The notes beneath the pieces are model-generated. The model worked only from the letters and a program-made list of their open reading frames with translations. It did not search any database and was not told the DNA's origin. A stretch of 64,000 nucleotides of DNA, taken from NCBI GenBank assembly GCA_028673005.1, contig CM054117.1, positions 54,063,370-54,127,369 of the forward strand. Reading direction: 5' to 3'. The position numbers and the translations under genes are program-made. Shown in pieces: positions 11,201 to 21,591 of this stretch (position 1 is its first letter; the number at the start of each line of letters is the position of its first letter). This DNA comes from Tanypteryx hageni. Taxonomy: Eukaryota; Arthropoda; Insecta; Odonata; Petaluridae.

Positions 11201-14200
11201 TAGGCATCATCAAAGAAGAAATGCCTACATTGTATTTCTTCTATGATATTATCTCCCCCCCTCTACTCCGCCTTGGCCTGCTCCTACATTCCAATCGATG
11301 TAGCTTTTAGATACAAAACCAATACATCCAGTAACATTTTAGGACAAAAACATAGGTACTTTGCTTATAAATATCAAGACGTCACGTGAAATTATTTTTC
11401 CAATGAGGTAAATCTGATTATTCATCTCATGACATCATTTGTTACAGCATGAAACGACGTCAAATCCAATTAACAGAAAGTTAAGAGGGAAAAATAAAAT
11501 AAAAATAAAGTAGATAACAGCTTTCATGTTAAATGAGCTGATATTGTCAGAGGACAGGAGAGGCTAACTTGGCAGATACGGTGTAGACACCTGCTTTCAT
11601 TTGCCCAATAAGTCGCAAACAAATTTGACAAATTTCGAGAAAAATATATGCCGTAAAGTAAGGTAATTTATTTCTAAGTATTTTGCAGTGATATTTTAGT
11701 GCATTTTTTTATTATTGAGAATTCCTTTTGCAACATTTGAGGATATATTTTGCTACATTAAGGAAATTAATTAGATATTCTGTGTCATTGTAGATAGGTA
11801 CTGCAGCACAACTTAGTGCCACTGGGACGGAGGTAACATTTGGCAGTGACATTATATTGAAATGATGTAAAGCGGGATGACTTTAATTGAGGACTTACTA
11901 TTTATAGAATGAAACTAGGGTTGTCAACCAACCTCCTTTGGGAGGAACAGTCCTTCTTTCAAATGATTTGTTGTGCATCCTTCCCTGATGTTGAGATCTG
12001 TTTTTGTTTTCTAGTTCCCACCCTCAGTTTTAACTGTGCATTCCAGGCTTGTACAGTTAGAACTGAGGTAAAAACTGAGGGTGTTAACCTCCCTTTACAC
12101 GTGCTTGTTGTCGTTTAATGAATTACCCATGAATCAATTTGGCTTTTTTGCAGCTGAATGACCCAAAATTTAAGTAAATTTATTTGTTGTCTGAAAATTT
12201 TTACACTTATAGGGAACTAGCTGGAGTTACCCGGCTTCACTCTGGAAAAAATTTTCTTTTAAGTAGCAAATTATTTTTATTCCTCGGGGCCCTTGCTTTC
12301 GGTGCTCCCAAATTTCTTAAATGTGTTATTCAGAGAAGAGGTTCACACGGAATTTTAACTACCACCTAAAGAAACCATTGAAAAATTTTAGTCAGGCTTG
12401 TGCTCGTGTGTGCATCTCAATGGTGAATCCATCATATAATCAAGACATACTACTTTTCCTAGAATATTTGGCATAATTGAGCAGTTTTATTAAAATAGAA
12501 ATTACTCCCAGTGCACCATAAGCCCTAAATTTTCGTTCCCCATTCCTTAATCATGCAAGCGATGTATACATTAACATTTAATGTTTTATCTATTGTATTG
12601 TAAAGTTTTACCATTAATATATTTATGCATTAACATCTTGCTTAATATCCACATGGATAGATGCACCGAAGCCTTTAAAGCAGCAATAAAATTATGTGGA
12701 TTATGTCAATACTATTAACCAAAACGTAAACAATAAACAACATCTTGGTTACCAAATAAATGTAAGTAGATGTATCGATTTATGTTGCGATAAATCTTTC
12801 AATGTTAATGGTGAAAGATAACAATGTTATAATATTCCTTAAAAATCATTTGACTCATTTTAAAAGTATTCATAGACTATATTTAATCCAATTGTACCCT
12901 TTACCTTGGCGTTGACTATTCTTCTTCTATGGCTCGCCGTGGCGTGAACTTTCCTTGCATTAATCTTTACGTGGCTGTCTCCCTTTCTAGAGGACAGCAA
13001 TTAAGAAATTTAGCTTTGTTGCCACCTGGAAAATGTTAATAAATTTTGCACTTAAAGGATAATTTAGAGTGATTTAACATGTAATACAACTAAACATGAA
13101 CAGAATTAAAATATTCAGTCTTTCGTGCATAAAATAAGCCATTTCCCATGATCGTAAGTTAATATTTAGGTATATTTATATCCACATCAGTGAAGGACTG
13201 CATGGCATTTTGGGGTTTCCCCACACCATTTCCCATGCATTGTTATGGAAATAGTATTTTGTTGGCCCTATGGGGTATAAAAAACTCCACGGTCTGCCAA
13301 CCTAGACCAAGTTCTTTCTTTTGTCCATAGGATGGTCCATGAAACTTTTGAATTTGCTGGCTTCATCGGTGTAAAAACGTATAAGGGACATACAAACATA
13401 CATATATATATATACACACATTCATTTTTATATATTAGATTTAACCCTACCCAATATGTGCTTTACAACTTCACTTAAACCAAAAAAACATTTATTTAGT
13501 TATAATAAATTATGAGAAAAGAAATTTGAGTGGATTGATTCAGCAAAAGGAAATCCAACTGAAGCAAGATGTACTTTGTGTAATATTATATTTTATAGTG
13601 CATTTCTTGGCATTGGAGCAGTTAAAAGTTGTAATGACTGAATCTCACAAACAAAGAATGCAAGTAGCTATTTCATTGATGCTGATGGACACATTTCTGG
13701 TTAAAAAGAATTCAAAGGAGGAAAACAGTATAATTGGCTGAAGTTATATATATTTATAAGGAGTGGAGACTATGCCGAAGATCATATAACACACATAAAA
13801 TATGCATGTTTACCATTCAATTAAACATCACCATTCGTATAGCTCTTTGGACTGCACATTTAAATTGAGTGCTAAAACCTATAGTGATTTTACCATATGA
13901 TAAAAAATTTTATTTGGTAGGACAAAATCAGAAGCGATTGTAAATATTCTGGCATAAATAGCATTGCAAACAGTTTTGTTGAAAAAAATTGTCCTTCCCA
14001 ACCAATTTCAAAATTTGGCAACCTTAAATGAAACTCTTCTATAAATAACTGACTTAGACATATTCCATGATAAAATAATAAATTAAGCTGTACAAAATTT
14101 GTGATTATGATATTTAAAAAAATATTATGTACATCTCTTTCTTTCTTAACCATTAGTTCTCCAGATGTAAAAGCTTTCATTTTTATCATGTTAGATTTTA

Positions 14201-17200
14201 TTTGAAGGATAGTTTCATTGTTATCTATACAAATAAAAGGTGGTGTGTGTGTGTGGACAGTATTTCTCGAAAACCAAGAACCTTAAAACTTGGTACACAT
14301 ACTAAAAAGGCCTTAAGGATGTGCACCTTGGTGCCAGAATTTTTATTTTTTGAGGAAAGGGAGGGGGGGGGGGTTATACAAATCACACCCTACAGCATTT
14401 CTAGAGAACCAAGAACCTTAGGAACTTAAAACTTGGTGCACATACTAAAAAGGCCTTGAGGATGTGCACCTCAGGGCCAGAATTTTTATTTTTGGGGAAG
14501 GAGAGAAGCGGAGGAGGGTGTCATACAAATCATACCCTACAGCATTTCTCGAAAACCAAGAAACTTAGAGACTTCAAACCATGTAAACATACTAAATATA
14601 AGCCTATATTACATTTTAGAAATTCCAAAGATGGAAATACCTTTCAAGTTTCTTTGAAAGCATTGTGCATGCAAATGTCTGCAAATTTGAGTAGGTGTTC
14701 ATTCGATAATAGGAAATTTTATTTTGTTGTTACTTAATACACTCTTTATTTAAATGTGGTGTATTTCAAAATGAGGGATTATAAGCTTCTCTTAATTTCT
14801 TAGGAATGATTCTTTTCAAATGCGGAATAATTATTTAATAATGAAATATATATGATACACATTTTTCCTGTTGTTTACATTCTTTCCGTTAATCTGTGAC
14901 CATAAATAAAAGAGATAAATTATTTCTCGCTTGCATCTCTTCTATAATGTTTTACTTTCTCATATGCATAATATATTGAAAAAGTATTGTAAGCGCAGAA
15001 AAATAGACAGATTTTGATGGAAGTACTCATTTTAGGTATCTCAAGAGTCCAAAAAAGTTGTTTTTGCTATGCCATCTGTCTGTGTGCAGCCCTAGAGCCT
15101 AAAGCACTGGTTCTCAAACTGTATGCCATTGCACACTGGTGTATCGCAGTAGATATTTAGGGGTGCTGTGAAAAACATTATTTAGTAAATAAATCAATGA
15201 TTTGCATGTGTTGGTGGGTAATTAGGACAATAATTTTTCTTCTAATAAATTATGTAGTAACATCAACAAATGGATATGTCCAAAGGTTGTAATATCCACA
15301 TCTAAAACTATATAAAGCTTGTCACAAGATTGTGGTGCCGCAAAACCCTCTTTATCTTTGAAAGTGTACTGCAGCTCAAAAAAATTTGAGAACCACTGGC
15401 CTAATGACTTCAACAAAATCATATGATATTTCTTATTTAGGCATACTTTTATCCAGAATAGAAACTATGAAGAGATGAATGATATAGCCCATCAATGAAG
15501 GGTAGTTTATTCTTTTTGATTTTCACAAAATGTGGGTTTATTCAAGAATGGATGTAACGGTTTTGATTAAAATTCACTTAGCTTGTAGTCGTTAACAATA
15601 CTGCATAAGCCACATTTTTCAAAAAATAACTATATAACATCCAGTGGCAACATAATAAATCGATTTTTATACCCAGCTATTGCAAGCTCTCTCAACAATC
15701 TTTGTCCACCAATAATTATTCAGTGCCTGTATGGTTTCGCCTATCCACATAATACTTGATATGTATGTATGTTATAACTATTTATCAAGTTTGATTTTCG
15801 CATATATGAGGTTATCAACTTCATAATGCCATTTACTTGCAGAAGACTTTTTTATGGTTTTGTTGTTTTTGTAGCAGTGGAAATTGCTTCCATTCAGGAA
15901 AGAGTGGGCTCCAGGATGATATGTTCATGATCAATATATCCATTGCGCTATGGTCCATTTTTTTGCCCACAATCATAATATCCACTTAATCATACAGCCA
16001 CATTACTGTATGCCAAGGTCAAAGATGTCCACTAGAATTGATGTCCACATATTTATCTTCAATAGTATGTGTTTTATTACATGTTTTAAGTACAATATAA
16101 TGCACAGTATAATGTAAGTACAAAGATTTATGTCCATACTAGCAGAAACGCCAGGCTACACTTGGGAAAGAGTTTTCTTTTAAAGTGCAAACGATTTTTA
16201 TTATTTATTAATTGTGGTAGCTTTGCTCTTAAGCTCCGCTTTAAAAATCTTGATTTCATTATGGTATTTTGTAAAAACCATATATATAAAATTTAGTTGA
16301 CATCCATTGAGCCAATTCCTTCCAAATCCATAGTTGCTGAAAGAGTTTAATTTGTAATTGTGGCACCCATCTTTAGTTGATCCGGTCCAAATTTGCTATT
16401 ATGGCTTTATATATATGTGTACATAATAAATATTATAATATTGTTAAAATCGATGCAGACAGTTCAACACAAACACTTATAAAAAGAAAATTTTTATTAC
16501 TTTTATTTTGGCAGCCCTGCTTTGTATATCTATCCTAAAAATCTTATTTTTGTTTTTTTATCTTGCACAACTCCTTCATACAAAATTTCGCTGAGATCGG
16601 TTTGGCCAATTCCTTCCAAATTCATAATTACCAAAAAGTTTAACTTCGCAATTTTGGCACCCCTACTTAGTTTAATCGGGTCGAAGTATGACATTTTGGT
16701 CATGAATTTATGTGAAAATTGTATATACCAAATTTGTTTGAATTTGGGTCGGTCAATTCCTTCCAAAAGCATAATTACTGAAAAGATTTATTTTGCAGTT
16801 GTAGCACCCTGCTCATTCGATCCGGTCCAAATTTGTCATTTGTTCATGAATTTATGTGAAGATTCTATGCAGCAAATTTGGTTGAATTTGGTTTGGCCAT
16901 TTCCTTCCAAAAGCATAATTACAGAAAATTTTATTTTGCAATTATGGCATCCCTGCTTGGTCTATTCGGTCCAAATATGTCATTTTAGTCGTGTATTTAT
17001 GTGAAGATTCTATGTACCTACCTAATTTGGTTGAAATCGGTTCAGCCAGATCTTCCCTGATATATACGTACAGGCAGACGGCCATTGCCAAAATTTGGAC
17101 CGACCGTTCCATGTGGACCCCTCGAAATGATGAAATTTGGATCGACCCTACATTAAGATCCTTGATCCCATAGACTGATTTTATCCATTTTAGGCTCAAA

Positions 17201-18449
17201 AATGTATTTCATCAAAACATTGATATTATTGGAGAATTCATAAAAATCGGTCAATTGGTTGCTGAGATATCTTTAAAAACCGACATTTGGGCCAACAATG
17301 GGGACCCTCGGGCCCCTGTGGGCTGATTTGAATTATTTTTGGCACTGCAACTCTCAGGATCAACCTGAAGCTGCTGCCAAATTTTGAAGCTCCTACCTTT
17401 AATTCCTGAAGAGTTATGGCTGCTACAGACAGACAAACATTCTCTTTTATTTATAGAATGTTTGGAGGATCATTATTATAAATCTTAATTGTTGTGGTTG
17501 CTATAGTTTCAGGTGTTTCATATGTCACAGCATTTGTTAAATTTATAAGGTGTAAGTCATATGATTTGTTTGGTATTTAAATTCATGATGGTCCCAGCTA
17601 CAATAATATCAAAGAAAGGAAATAAATTGCTAATGAACAACTACTTTTGCTACCACTTCCATTCCAATGGCAGAAATGGATCAATAAAATACTGGAGGTA
17701 CGAAAAACATGACGTATGTAATATGAGATTAGTAACAAAGGCTTTCATTGACCAACACATCATTATCTACAAAGAAAGGGAACATCATCATCTTCCCTGT
17801 TCAATCCTCTTAAACTATGATTTAGTGAGCATATCTGTAAATTTCTCATTAGTGGACATAATTGCATTGCAGATAAAGATATGAACATAAATTCTAGTGG
17901 ACATCTTTGTACTGGACATACAGTACTGTGGACAAATGATTAAGTGGACTTACATATAGTGGATGTAAATGCTGTAGACATGACTATGGTCATAAAAAAT
18001 GTACCATAGGGCCGTGAACATATTGGTTGTGGACATATCTGTGAGCCTTGTAGTGCAATCAGATGCTTACATAATACATAAAAAAATTTGTGCACTGTAT
18101 ATTATACTAATATTTTTAAATATCTAATTGTTTAATTAAGATTTAATAATTCTGTAACTCCTACATTGCGGCATTCATTCATATTATTTTATCCACTCAG
18201 CCTTAATAGGTTTGCAAACTCTAACTTATTTGTTTTGAAAGGATAAAAATATTATGATTTTTCCTAATATTCTGTTCGATAGGAAAATTCATGCAGAAAT
18301 TTCTTTTTTTTTCAGATGCTGAGTTTATACAGACAACAGATTTCTTATGGAAAGTTTTGGTGATAACCTTGGTTAGCTGTCTTCCCTTGTATATTTTAAA
18401 ATTTTTGAGGAAAAAGTTCTCACCACCAAGTTACTCCAAGTTGTCATGA
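5109..18449 (+). CDS. ATP9A/ATP9B: Phospholipid-transporting P4-ATPase, class 2 (ATP9A/ATP9B/Neo1 family), 3' part of gene
   Basis: Six exons join in frame: 5109-5279, 6190-6378, 7438-7979, 9652-9818, 9902-10105 and 18316-18449, giving 468 codons and a TGA stop. Family members are about 1050 aa, so this is roughly the C-terminal 45%; the actuator domain and the DKTGT phosphorylation site lie upstream of the window. Seen: the P-domain TGDK motif (6202-6213), the hinge motif GDGGND (7693-7710), and hydrophobic segments fitting M5 to M10, ending in a basic tail ([15 protein letters not shown]). The wording of these blocks closely matches animal ATP9A/ATP9B. Known for the family: lipid flippase-type ATPases of endosomes and trans-Golgi that, unlike other P4-ATPases, do not need a CDC50 subunit. 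Odd: a glycine-rich insertion of about 38 residues just before GDGGND, and an 8.2-kb last intron. ATP9A and ATP9B cannot be told apart here. Confidence 0.93.
5280..6189 (+). other. ATP9 intron between exons a and b
   Basis: GT-AG intron, AT-rich, carrying the MITE at 5705-6132 and nothing else recognised. Confidence 0.85.
5705..6132. mobile_element. TA-flanked MITE (mariner/pogo-like)
   Basis: Left end CAGTCGAACCTCCCAAATCT after TA (5703-5704); the right end reads CAGTTGAAACTACCACATCC on the minus strand before TA (6133-6134). A 428-bp non-coding element with several inner GCCGGA/TTGCCGGAT motifs. TA duplication and a CAGT.GAACC-type end are typical of Tc1/mariner/pogo-derived MITEs. Confidence 0.7.
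6190..6378 (+). CDS. ATP9A/ATP9B: ATP9 exon b (TGDK motif of the P domain)
   Basis: Phase 0, 63 codons, starting right after TTTCAG and ending at GAG before a GTATGA donor. It encodes [20 protein letters not shown], including the TGDK motif that all P-type ATPases use in the phosphorylation domain, and ends in [16 protein letters not shown] sequence whose last residue comes from the next exon. Confidence 0.92.
6379..7437 (+). other. ATP9 intron between exons b and c, with a polypyrimidine block
   Basis: 6537-6745 is almost pure C/T, with a direct repeat of about 34 bp (TCTCACTCCCTCTCTCCCCT at about 6623 and 6657). The rest is AT-rich and featureless. Confidence 0.8.
7438..7979 (+). CDS. ATP9A/ATP9B: ATP9 exon c (GDGxND hinge, M5-M6, Gly-rich insertion)
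   Basis: Phase 0 start, ends phase 2, 542 nt. It encodes a Cys-rich segment ([13 protein letters not shown]), then a low-complexity Gly/Ser-rich stretch at about 7561-7680, then [24 protein letters not shown], and hydrophobic M5/M6 ([20 protein letters not shown]). In the animal relatives I recall, only about six residues separate the QKAQ helix region from AVGDGGND, so the Gly-rich stretch is extra. Its G-rich composition is unlike the AT-rich introns here, which favours true coding sequence. Confidence 0.92.
8033..9182. mobile_element. TA-flanked MITE with internal tandem repeats
   Basis: Left end CACCACCTTTTTGAACTTCG after TA; the right end on the minus strand is CACTACCTTTTAGAACTTTG before TA (9183-9184). 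The inside (about 8160-8870) is a degenerate tandem array, unit about 60-70 bp, around the motif GCATAACAGAAAATGAAAACC...TAACATTTCTTTTAATT. No coding sequence. Confidence 0.65.
9401..9566. mobile_element. hAT-type MITE with perfect 8-bp target duplication
   Basis: 166 bp with ends CAGGATTCGACAAAT and ATTTGTCGAGCCCTG. It is flanked by identical ATAATAGT at 9393-9400 and 9567-9574. An 8-bp duplication with CAG...CTG ends is diagnostic of hAT superfamily insertion. Confidence 0.8.
9652..9818 (+). CDS. ATP9A/ATP9B: ATP9 exon d (M6-M7 loop)
   Basis: 167 nt, phase 2 to phase 1. It encodes [19 protein letters not shown], a loop with [12 protein letters not shown], and the start of the next membrane helix ([11 protein letters not shown]). 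The match to ATP9 proteins is nearly continuous. Confidence 0.92.
9819..9901 (+). other. ATP9 intron between exons d and e
   Basis: A short 83-bp GT-AG intron, much the smallest in this gene. Confidence 0.9.
9902..10105 (+). CDS. ATP9A/ATP9B: ATP9 exon e (M7-M9)
   Basis: 204 nt, phase 1 to phase 1, after a short 83-bp intron with acceptor TTTTTGCAG. It encodes [20 protein letters not shown], then [20 protein letters not shown] and [17 protein letters not shown], three hydrophobic segments of the membrane domain. The donor is GTAAGT. Confidence 0.92.
10467..10513. repeat. Short inverted repeat (hairpin)
   Basis: GCCGCCATTTTCTTTT (10467-10482) faces AAAAGAAAATGGCAGC (10498-10513), an arm of 16 bp with one mismatch and a 15-bp loop. 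Confidence 0.7.
10856..11898. mobile_element. TA-flanked MITE (mariner-like), diverged
   Basis: The left end contains AGGAAGTCCTCAATTTATAT after TA (10854-10855). The right end on the minus strand reads GTAAGTCCTCAATTAAAGTC before TA (11899-11900). The shared core AAGTCCTCAATT sets the family. No coding capacity seen. Confidence 0.55.
12215..13440. repeat. Dispersed repeat of the 'ACCCGGCTTC' family, copy 1
   Basis: Begins CTAGCTGGAGTTACCCGGCT and ends in a run of ACATACAAACATACATATAT. A related copy with the same kind of start and end lies at 16138-17460. These borders recur widely in insect genomes; the element class is not assigned. Confidence 0.45.
14250..14590. repeat. Tandem repeat, unit about 135-147 bp, about 2.5 copies
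   Basis: Units start at TATTTCTCGA (14261), CATTTCTAGA (14396) and CATTTCTCGA (14543). Each is followed by AAACCAAGAA, an AAACTTGG.ACACATACTAA segment and a G-rich tract. A GT microsatellite precedes the array. Confidence 0.75.
15105..15398. mobile_element. hAT-type MITE with imperfect 8-bp target duplication
   Basis: 294 bp. Left end CACTGGTTCTCAAACT; the right end on the minus strand is CAGTGGTTCTCAAATT. Flanks are GCCTAAAG (15097-15104) and GCCTAATG (15399-15406), 7 of 8 identical. The CAGTGGTTCTCAAAC end is classic hAT. Confidence 0.78.
16138..17460. repeat. Dispersed repeat of the 'ACCCGGCTTC' family, copy 2, enclosing a tandem array
   Basis: Begins CTAGCAGAAACGCCAGGCTA and ends CAGACAGACAAACATTCTC before an AT-rich tail, matching the border style of 12215-13440. 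It includes the tandem array at about 16590-17060. Confidence 0.45.
16590..17060. repeat. Tandem repeat, unit about 142-149 bp, about 3 copies
   Basis: The phrase GGTTTGGCCAATTCCTTCCA recurs near 16599, 16748 and 16891, each followed by a CATAATTAC.GAAAA...TTTTGCA block, a CGGTCCAAAT segment and TGAATTTATGTGAA. A diverged copy lies near 16310-16400. The array creates a spurious 160-codon open frame (16522-17004). Confidence 0.75.
18316..18449 (+). CDS. ATP9A/ATP9B: ATP9 terminal coding exon (M10 and cytosolic tail)
   Basis: Acceptor after a run of T (TTTTTTTTTCAG). It restores the frame with the GTAAGT donor at 10106 across an 8.2-kb intron. It encodes [20 protein letters not shown] and the tail [15 protein letters not shown], then TGA at 18447-18449. 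The tail is typical of ATP9 proteins. Confidence 0.92.
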
Positions 18450-19019
18450 ATCTCTCATGATAAACTTAATGCTTTTACTACCAAAGTCATATTCACGTGT
18501 AAACACTGATTACCATAGGCAATTAAGTTATTTACAAGCTTGAAAAAGTTGATTATTGAGAGACTAACTTTAAGTATTGAGAATCGTTTTTATATTATAA
18601 TGAAACTACAATGCATGAGATGTCATCAGATATAAAGTATTTAATCGTTCATTGAGGTAGATGAATGTTGCTTTTTATTTGTTATTTTATAAAAGCTTAA
18701 TATTTCTTTTGTGAAGTTTTGAGTATGGACAATTCCACCACATGAGTGAAATGAACAGTTACAGTATTTTCTGCTTTGAAGTAGTTTACATTGAAATCGT
18801 TATTATTACAAAATTTATATGCTTAGCAAATTAAGCTTTCAAGAAGTAATACTATTGTAATACATACTGCAATAGACCTCACTGTTACATGTTCCTCTTG
18901 TCTGCTATTTTTTTTATACAAAATTATTGTGTGCTGTACTTTCATGTACCTATGTATTTATTTTATTGTATTTAACTGTACTTTGAATAAAAATTAAGAC
19001 TACATTATATTTTTTATTT
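18450..19019 (+). other. ATP9 3' UTR and transcript end
   Basis: AT-rich sequence between the stop codon and the AATAAA at 18986. Nothing else recognised. Confidence 0.6.
18986..18991 (+). terminator. Polyadenylation signal of the ATP9 gene
   Basis: AATAAA about 540 bp after the stop codon, in AT-rich 3' UTR sequence. A transposon-rich region with a 120-bp direct repeat begins about 30 bp later, fitting a transcript end here. Confidence 0.6.
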
Positions 19020-20608
19020 AGCTTGTTTTTGGTATTGAGGTCTAAATTCCTTCAAATGCAGGTGATGTTTAAAAAAAAACTTCTTATTGTTATTTTTCCT
19101 TTATGTCATTGAATATCATTCATCTCTCTGTATTGCTCATTTATTCCAGTTTTTCACTATCAGTCTCCTGGCTTTAACCCTCTCCTGGCCGAATTTAAAT
19201 GCCCCTATTCCCCATTGTGGACAGTATTATTTTGCCAAGTAAATGATTCACAGGCATCGTTTCATATATTTTAAAATTATTCAAAAACTACTAAACATAG
19301 CCAATTCAAATTTGCATTGGATATCAACAATATGTTATTACTAAAATTGGATCATTTATTTACCTTACGATATCTTTAATTCTTCACATCCACTTCCCTT
19401 TCTTGGTGGAACTCCAGAAAACATACGACTTTGCAGAGAGGTAGTTGCAGGTTCTACACTTCCACGGTTTGAATTCCTTTTCCAGAAGGGGTATATCTTC
19501 TTTTGTTGCTGCAGTTAGCGCACACTTTTTTCTTGCCCTTAATGTTCAGATTTTATGCAGGGTTTTTCGGCGAAACTATGCTAGGCATGATACTTCTCTT
19601 ACGACCTGCATGCTTTCTTGAGGAGAAATTTCCTATCATCTGTATGTATAACGCTTTCTGAATTCCTTCTGTCTTCCCATGCCTGGATGTAAATAGTAAA
19701 TTTGAGTCATTGTACATTATAAACCTATTTACGATGGCAGTGTTTATTACAAACCCAAACAGATATTTACAAGATAACAGGTGGATTCAGGCACTTAGGA
19801 CCAAAGTGACAATTCCACTCCAGGCGGATTTGGGTGCTTATGCCAGGAGAGGGTTATTGTCTCAGTCTGAGTTACTCTTATGGTCAAATTACTCTCCCAT
19901 AATTCACAAGATACTTAACATATTACAGAAACGATATGACCCTTTTATGGAACACTGGTGATGACTCAACACAATCGAATATAAGACAGTGGTAACGTCG
20001 AAGGCAGAATAGTTACAAATATATTGGAACAAGAATAATAAACAATAGAAATACTCCACTTTGGAGGAATAATAAACAATACGAAAACTGAAGTCTGATG
20101 CAGGGAGGAATCTCACCGGCTGCCTGTGGCTCGCCTCTTTCTCTCCTGGACTCCGTCATTTGTAGCTTCTCTAGCGGTCACCAGTCGTGTCTATCGTGAC
20201 TTCTGCTTGTGTCTGCTCTCACAATGCTGCTGCCGGTCGTGGCTCGTGCCTCCGGCATTGCCAGATTCAAACTCTTCGAGGTTCCTAATTCTCTCAAGAT
20301 GGTGTATTTCTCGTGGAAGTTTATTGGCTAATTAGGGTGATCACAGTGTTACCTTCTGGGCTAATGTCTGTCGGCTGTATGAGGAGTTCACAGGAATCAA
20401 CGCACGAAGCTGTCATTCGAGCGATGCTTGAGTTCTGATGTGTCAACTGATGGGGTCATGGGAAACTTAAGGAGGGGCAAAATGCCACAGCTTGTTTTTG
20501 GTATTGAGATCTAAATTCCTTCAAATGCAGGGCATGTTTAAAAAAAACTTCATATTGTTCTTTTTCCTTTATGTCATTTAATATCATTCATCTCTCTGTC
20601 TTGCTCAT
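19020..20608. mobile_element. piggyBac relic region bounded by 120-bp direct repeats
   Basis: 19020-19140 and 20489-20608 are about 94% identical in the same orientation (both start AGCTTGTTTTTGGTATTGAG). Between them, TTAA at 19174-19177 is followed by CCCTCTCCTGGCC, a piggyBac-like end, and a transposase tail is readable on the minus strand (next entry). The other element end was not found. The rest of the interior (19720-20480), including a less AT-rich block at about 20115-20290, is unassigned. Confidence 0.5.
19395..19720 (-). pseudogene. piggyBac-type transposase C-terminal fragment
   Basis: On the minus strand one can read SSRKHAGRKRSIMPS, a stop, then KKKVCANCSNKRRYTPSGKG and, after a frame change, LCKVVCFLEFHQE. 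The order C..C, R..T/S, then LC..VCF..FH matches the cysteine-rich C-terminal domain of piggyBac transposases. Broken by at least one stop and one frameshift. Confidence 0.5.
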
Positions 20609-21589
20609 GGTCAATGGTGGATCTGCAATAAGGCTATGGCTTGGGGGCAGCCTGATTTTTTTTTGCGGCCAAATTTTGAAATTTTTGTTTTAAGAAAATT
20701 TATAATTACATTTCCTCTATTTCAGATCAAAATACAATGCAATGTTAATGTAAATGAAAATCATCTTTGGAAATTAAATTTTCATAAATTTTTAATATAT
20801 GATAACTAGAGGGTGACCAAACTAAATGACTTTGGGATGGCAAATGCCCAAATCCATCATTGCCTATGATCTTTTACTTTCTATATTAAACCTGCATCCT
20901 GTTTTCTGAAACTGATTGTCAAAAGATCAAAACAATAAAGGCAAATTCCAAAATGGGAAAGATATAAAGTACAAAATCAATGAAGGGGAATGAGATAAAT
21001 AAATGAAGATAATAAGTCCATTTATTAAAATAGCAATAGTTTGGTTGGGTTTACAAAGTTGTGATTGGCTTGAGAGTATTAAAGAGATGACTTTTAAGGT
21101 ACAGTTTGTTCAGAATGTTGCTACCATCTTTCACCAATGAACAAATTGCTATGTGTAAAAATAATGTGAGCGGATAGCATAGTAATGCAATGTGCAGCCG
21201 ATGTATAACATGTTTTCATAAATGTTCGATGGATATATTATTAAGATAACCAATGAAAAAGTAAGAAAAATGAAATTACCCAATTTTTTCCTACAAATTC
21301 AATATTATATGTCAAAAGCAATAAATTCATAAAAATCTTATTTTCATTAGTATTGCTCTAAAAATAATAACCAAGGAGACCAGGGGAAGATTTACTGTAG
21401 GGCATTGCAGGTGCCTGTTAGGGGCCTCTGTATATAGGTATCCCTGAAAAATATGAAAAACCTTGGAGAATTAATAAAAAATTATCAATTTCTCACAAAA
21501 ACACAAGCTATGATATGAGAGACATTAGCCAGTGCAAATTTCTGGAGGATCATTACAGATTTTGGGAAAAACAAAGTAAGTATTGAATG
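20609..21589. other. Intergenic AT-rich DNA
   Basis: No coding signal. Phrases such as 'GGATCTGCAATAAGG' and 'CCCAAATCCATCATTGCCTATG' look repeat-derived but have no partner here. Confidence 0.4.
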
Positions 21590-21591
21590 TA

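Larger units (their letters stand above)
10106..18315 (+). other. ATP9 last intron (8.2 kb), repeat-rich
   Basis: Contains a hairpin (10467-10513), TA-flanked MITE 10856-11898, dispersed repeats 12215-13440 and 16138-17460, tandem arrays 14250-14590 and about 16590-17060, and hAT MITE 15105-15398. Stretches 13441-14200, 15407-16137 and 17461-18315 are AT-rich with nothing recognised. The last contains several phrases like GTGGACAT...GTGGACATATC (17850-18060), suggesting another degenerate tandem repeat. Confidence 0.85.

Noticed and set aside
16522..17004. 160-codon plus-strand open frame in the ATP9 last intron
   Set aside because: Lies entirely in a tandem repeat array of about 145-bp units; the protein is just a repeated low-complexity translation.
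19020..20608. LTR retrotransposon with 120-bp LTRs
   Set aside because: No TG...CA termini, primer-binding site, polypurine tract or target duplication visible; the interior carries a piggyBac-like relic instead.
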